From: Candidatus Altarchaeum sp. CG2_30_32_3053
GTDB lineage: Archaea > Altiarchaeota > Altiarchaeia > Altiarchaeales > Altiarchaeaceae
NCBI GenBank assembly: GCA_001873845.1
Contig: MNZY01000162.1
Span: forward strand, 1 to 6,048
Direction: 5' to 3'
Length of the DNA: 6,048 nt
Shown here: in pieces, positions 5,315 to 6,048 of the stretch
Layout: the number at the start of each line of letters is the position of its first letter
Position numbering within the stretch: position 1 is the stretch's first letter
Position numbers and translations under genes: made by a program
Notes under the pieces: generated by a model
Told to the model about the DNA's origin: nothing
The model's database searches: none
What the model saw: only the letters and a program-made list of their open reading frames with translations

Positions 5315-6048
5315 AAATAGTTATAACCGGAGGTACCGGGTTTATCGGTTCAGCATTAGTTAGGAGATTAGCTGCAGAGGGTTATGATGAAGTATATGTA
5401 CTTGATAAAGACATTAGCAATATATTTAGGATTGAATCGGTAAAAAATAAAATTAATTTAATTGAAGGAGACATCTTAAATCCAAAATCCTATTTTGACA
5501 AAATAATAAAAATAAAACCTGATGTTGTATATCATTTAGCGTGGTATGCAGAACCAGGAAAATATTTAACGAGTCTTGAAAATCTTGAACATTTAAAATA
5601 CGGCATAGATTTTATTAAATTTCTCTTTGAACTGGGTGTGAATAAAATAATTGTTACAGGAACTTGTTTTGAATATGATGCAAGCTACGGTTATTTATCT
5701 GAATCTACTCCTGAAAAGCCCGCACATCTTTATTCATCCTGTAAGTTAGCTTTAAAAAAGGTTGCTGAACAATTAAGCTATATTTATGAAATACCTTTTG
5801 TCTGGGCAAGAATTTTTTATTTATATGGCCCTTATGAACATCCAAATCGGCTTGTTCCGTACGTTATTAACTCACTACTTAATAATAAAAAAGTTGAACT
5901 CAGAAGTCATGGTTTACAAATAAGGGACTATTTGCATGTAGATGATGTTGCACAAGGTCTTATCTGCTTGCTGAACGAAGAAAAAACATCCACTTACAAT
6001 ATTGGTTCAGGAAACCCTGTGCGTGTCAGAGATTTGGTAAACCATATA
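5311..6048 (+). CDS. NAD(P)-dependent sugar epimerase/4-ketoreductase, 3' end cut by window
   Basis: The frame opens with ATG in an ATGA overlap and stays open to the window end, giving 246 residues of a protein probably around 290-320 long. It is an extended short-chain dehydrogenase: GGTGFIG (7-13) binds the dinucleotide, EGDILNP (52-58) marks the next strand, HLAWYAEPGKYL (75-86) replaces the usual HLAA segment, TGTCFEY (116-122) supplies the catalytic Thr118, and Tyr141-x3-Lys145 completes the active site. LYGPYE (171-176), RDYLHVDDVA (205-214) and NIGSGNPVRVRDLV (230-243) are further family landmarks. There is no dehydratase-type Asp-Lys pair after Thr118, so it should not be a 4,6-dehydratase. 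As the last step after methylation and epimerisation, a 4-ketoreductase (as NovS or TylC2) is the best guess. A CDP-sugar epimerase or abequose-synthase-like reductase remains possible. Confidence 0.88.
   Translation, partial: MKIVITGGTGFIGSALVRRLAAEGYDEVYVLDKDISNIFRIESVKNKINLIEGDILNPKSYFDKIIKIKPDVVYHLAWYAEPGKYLTSLENLEHLKYGIDFIKFLFELGVNKIIVTGTCFEYDASYGYLSESTPEKPAHLYSSCKLALKKVAEQLSYIYEIPFVWARIFYLYGPYEHPNRLVPYVINSLLNNKKVELRSHGLQIRDYLHVDDVAQGLICLLNEEKTSTYNIGSGNPVRVRDLVNHI

Noticed and set aside
4778..6048. A dTDP-rhamnose pathway (RmlC followed by RmlD or RmlB)
   Set aside because: The last gene lacks the dehydratase Asp-Lys pair and does not resemble RmlD, and the entry enzymes upstream are CDP-glucose enzymes.
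1808..6048. A 3,6-dideoxyhexose (abequose, tyvelose, ascarylose) cluster
   Set aside because: rfbF and rfbG are shared with those pathways, but no RfbH 3-dehydratase or its reductase is visible, and a C-methyltransferase occupies the position instead. Genes beyond the window could change this.

Overview
The window is a tightly packed, single-direction (+) block of seven genes for surface-polysaccharide or glycan synthesis. It runs off both ends of the sequence. Nearly every base is coding: the only intergenic stretch is 11 bases (4767-4777). There are no RNA genes, insertion sequences, CRISPR arrays, recognisable promoters or terminators. The DNA is AT-rich (hand counts give about 27% GC in bases 1-300 and 33% in 3541-3840), with heavy use of AGA/AGG for Arg and ATA for Ile. 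That fits many AT-rich bacteria and archaea, and the sequence does not let me choose a lineage. The window is clearly prokaryotic, because gene junctions overlap as ATGA and the operon is compact.

Layout. 1-1811: two GT4-type (GT-B fold) glycosyltransferases, the first missing its N-terminus at the window edge. 1808-3546: glucose-1-phosphate cytidylyltransferase (rfbF) and CDP-glucose 4,6-dehydratase (rfbG). 3543-4766: a three-domain sugar C-methyltransferase of the TylC3/NovU/TcaB9 type. 4778-5314: an RmlC-family sugar 3- and/or 5-epimerase. 5311-6048: an extended short-chain dehydrogenase/reductase, cut by the window end, most likely the sugar 4-ketoreductase.

How the genes work together (inference from families and order). 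RfbF makes CDP-glucose from CTP and glucose-1-phosphate, and RfbG converts it to CDP-4-keto-6-deoxyglucose. The C-methyltransferase and the epimerase then act next to the 4-keto group, and the reductase reduces that keto group. The predicted product is a CDP-activated, C-methyl-branched 6-deoxyhexose, which one of the glycosyltransferases could use. The logic mirrors the dTDP-noviose route (NovW epimerase, NovU C-methyltransferase, NovS ketoreductase) but on a CDP carrier. No RfbH-type 3-dehydratase is visible, so a 3,6-dideoxy sugar is not predicted from this window alone. The methylated carbon (C3 or C5) and the final stereochemistry cannot be read from the sequence.

The two glycosyltransferase genes differ in base and codon use from the downstream sugar-nucleotide genes, which suggests that the two parts may have separate histories.
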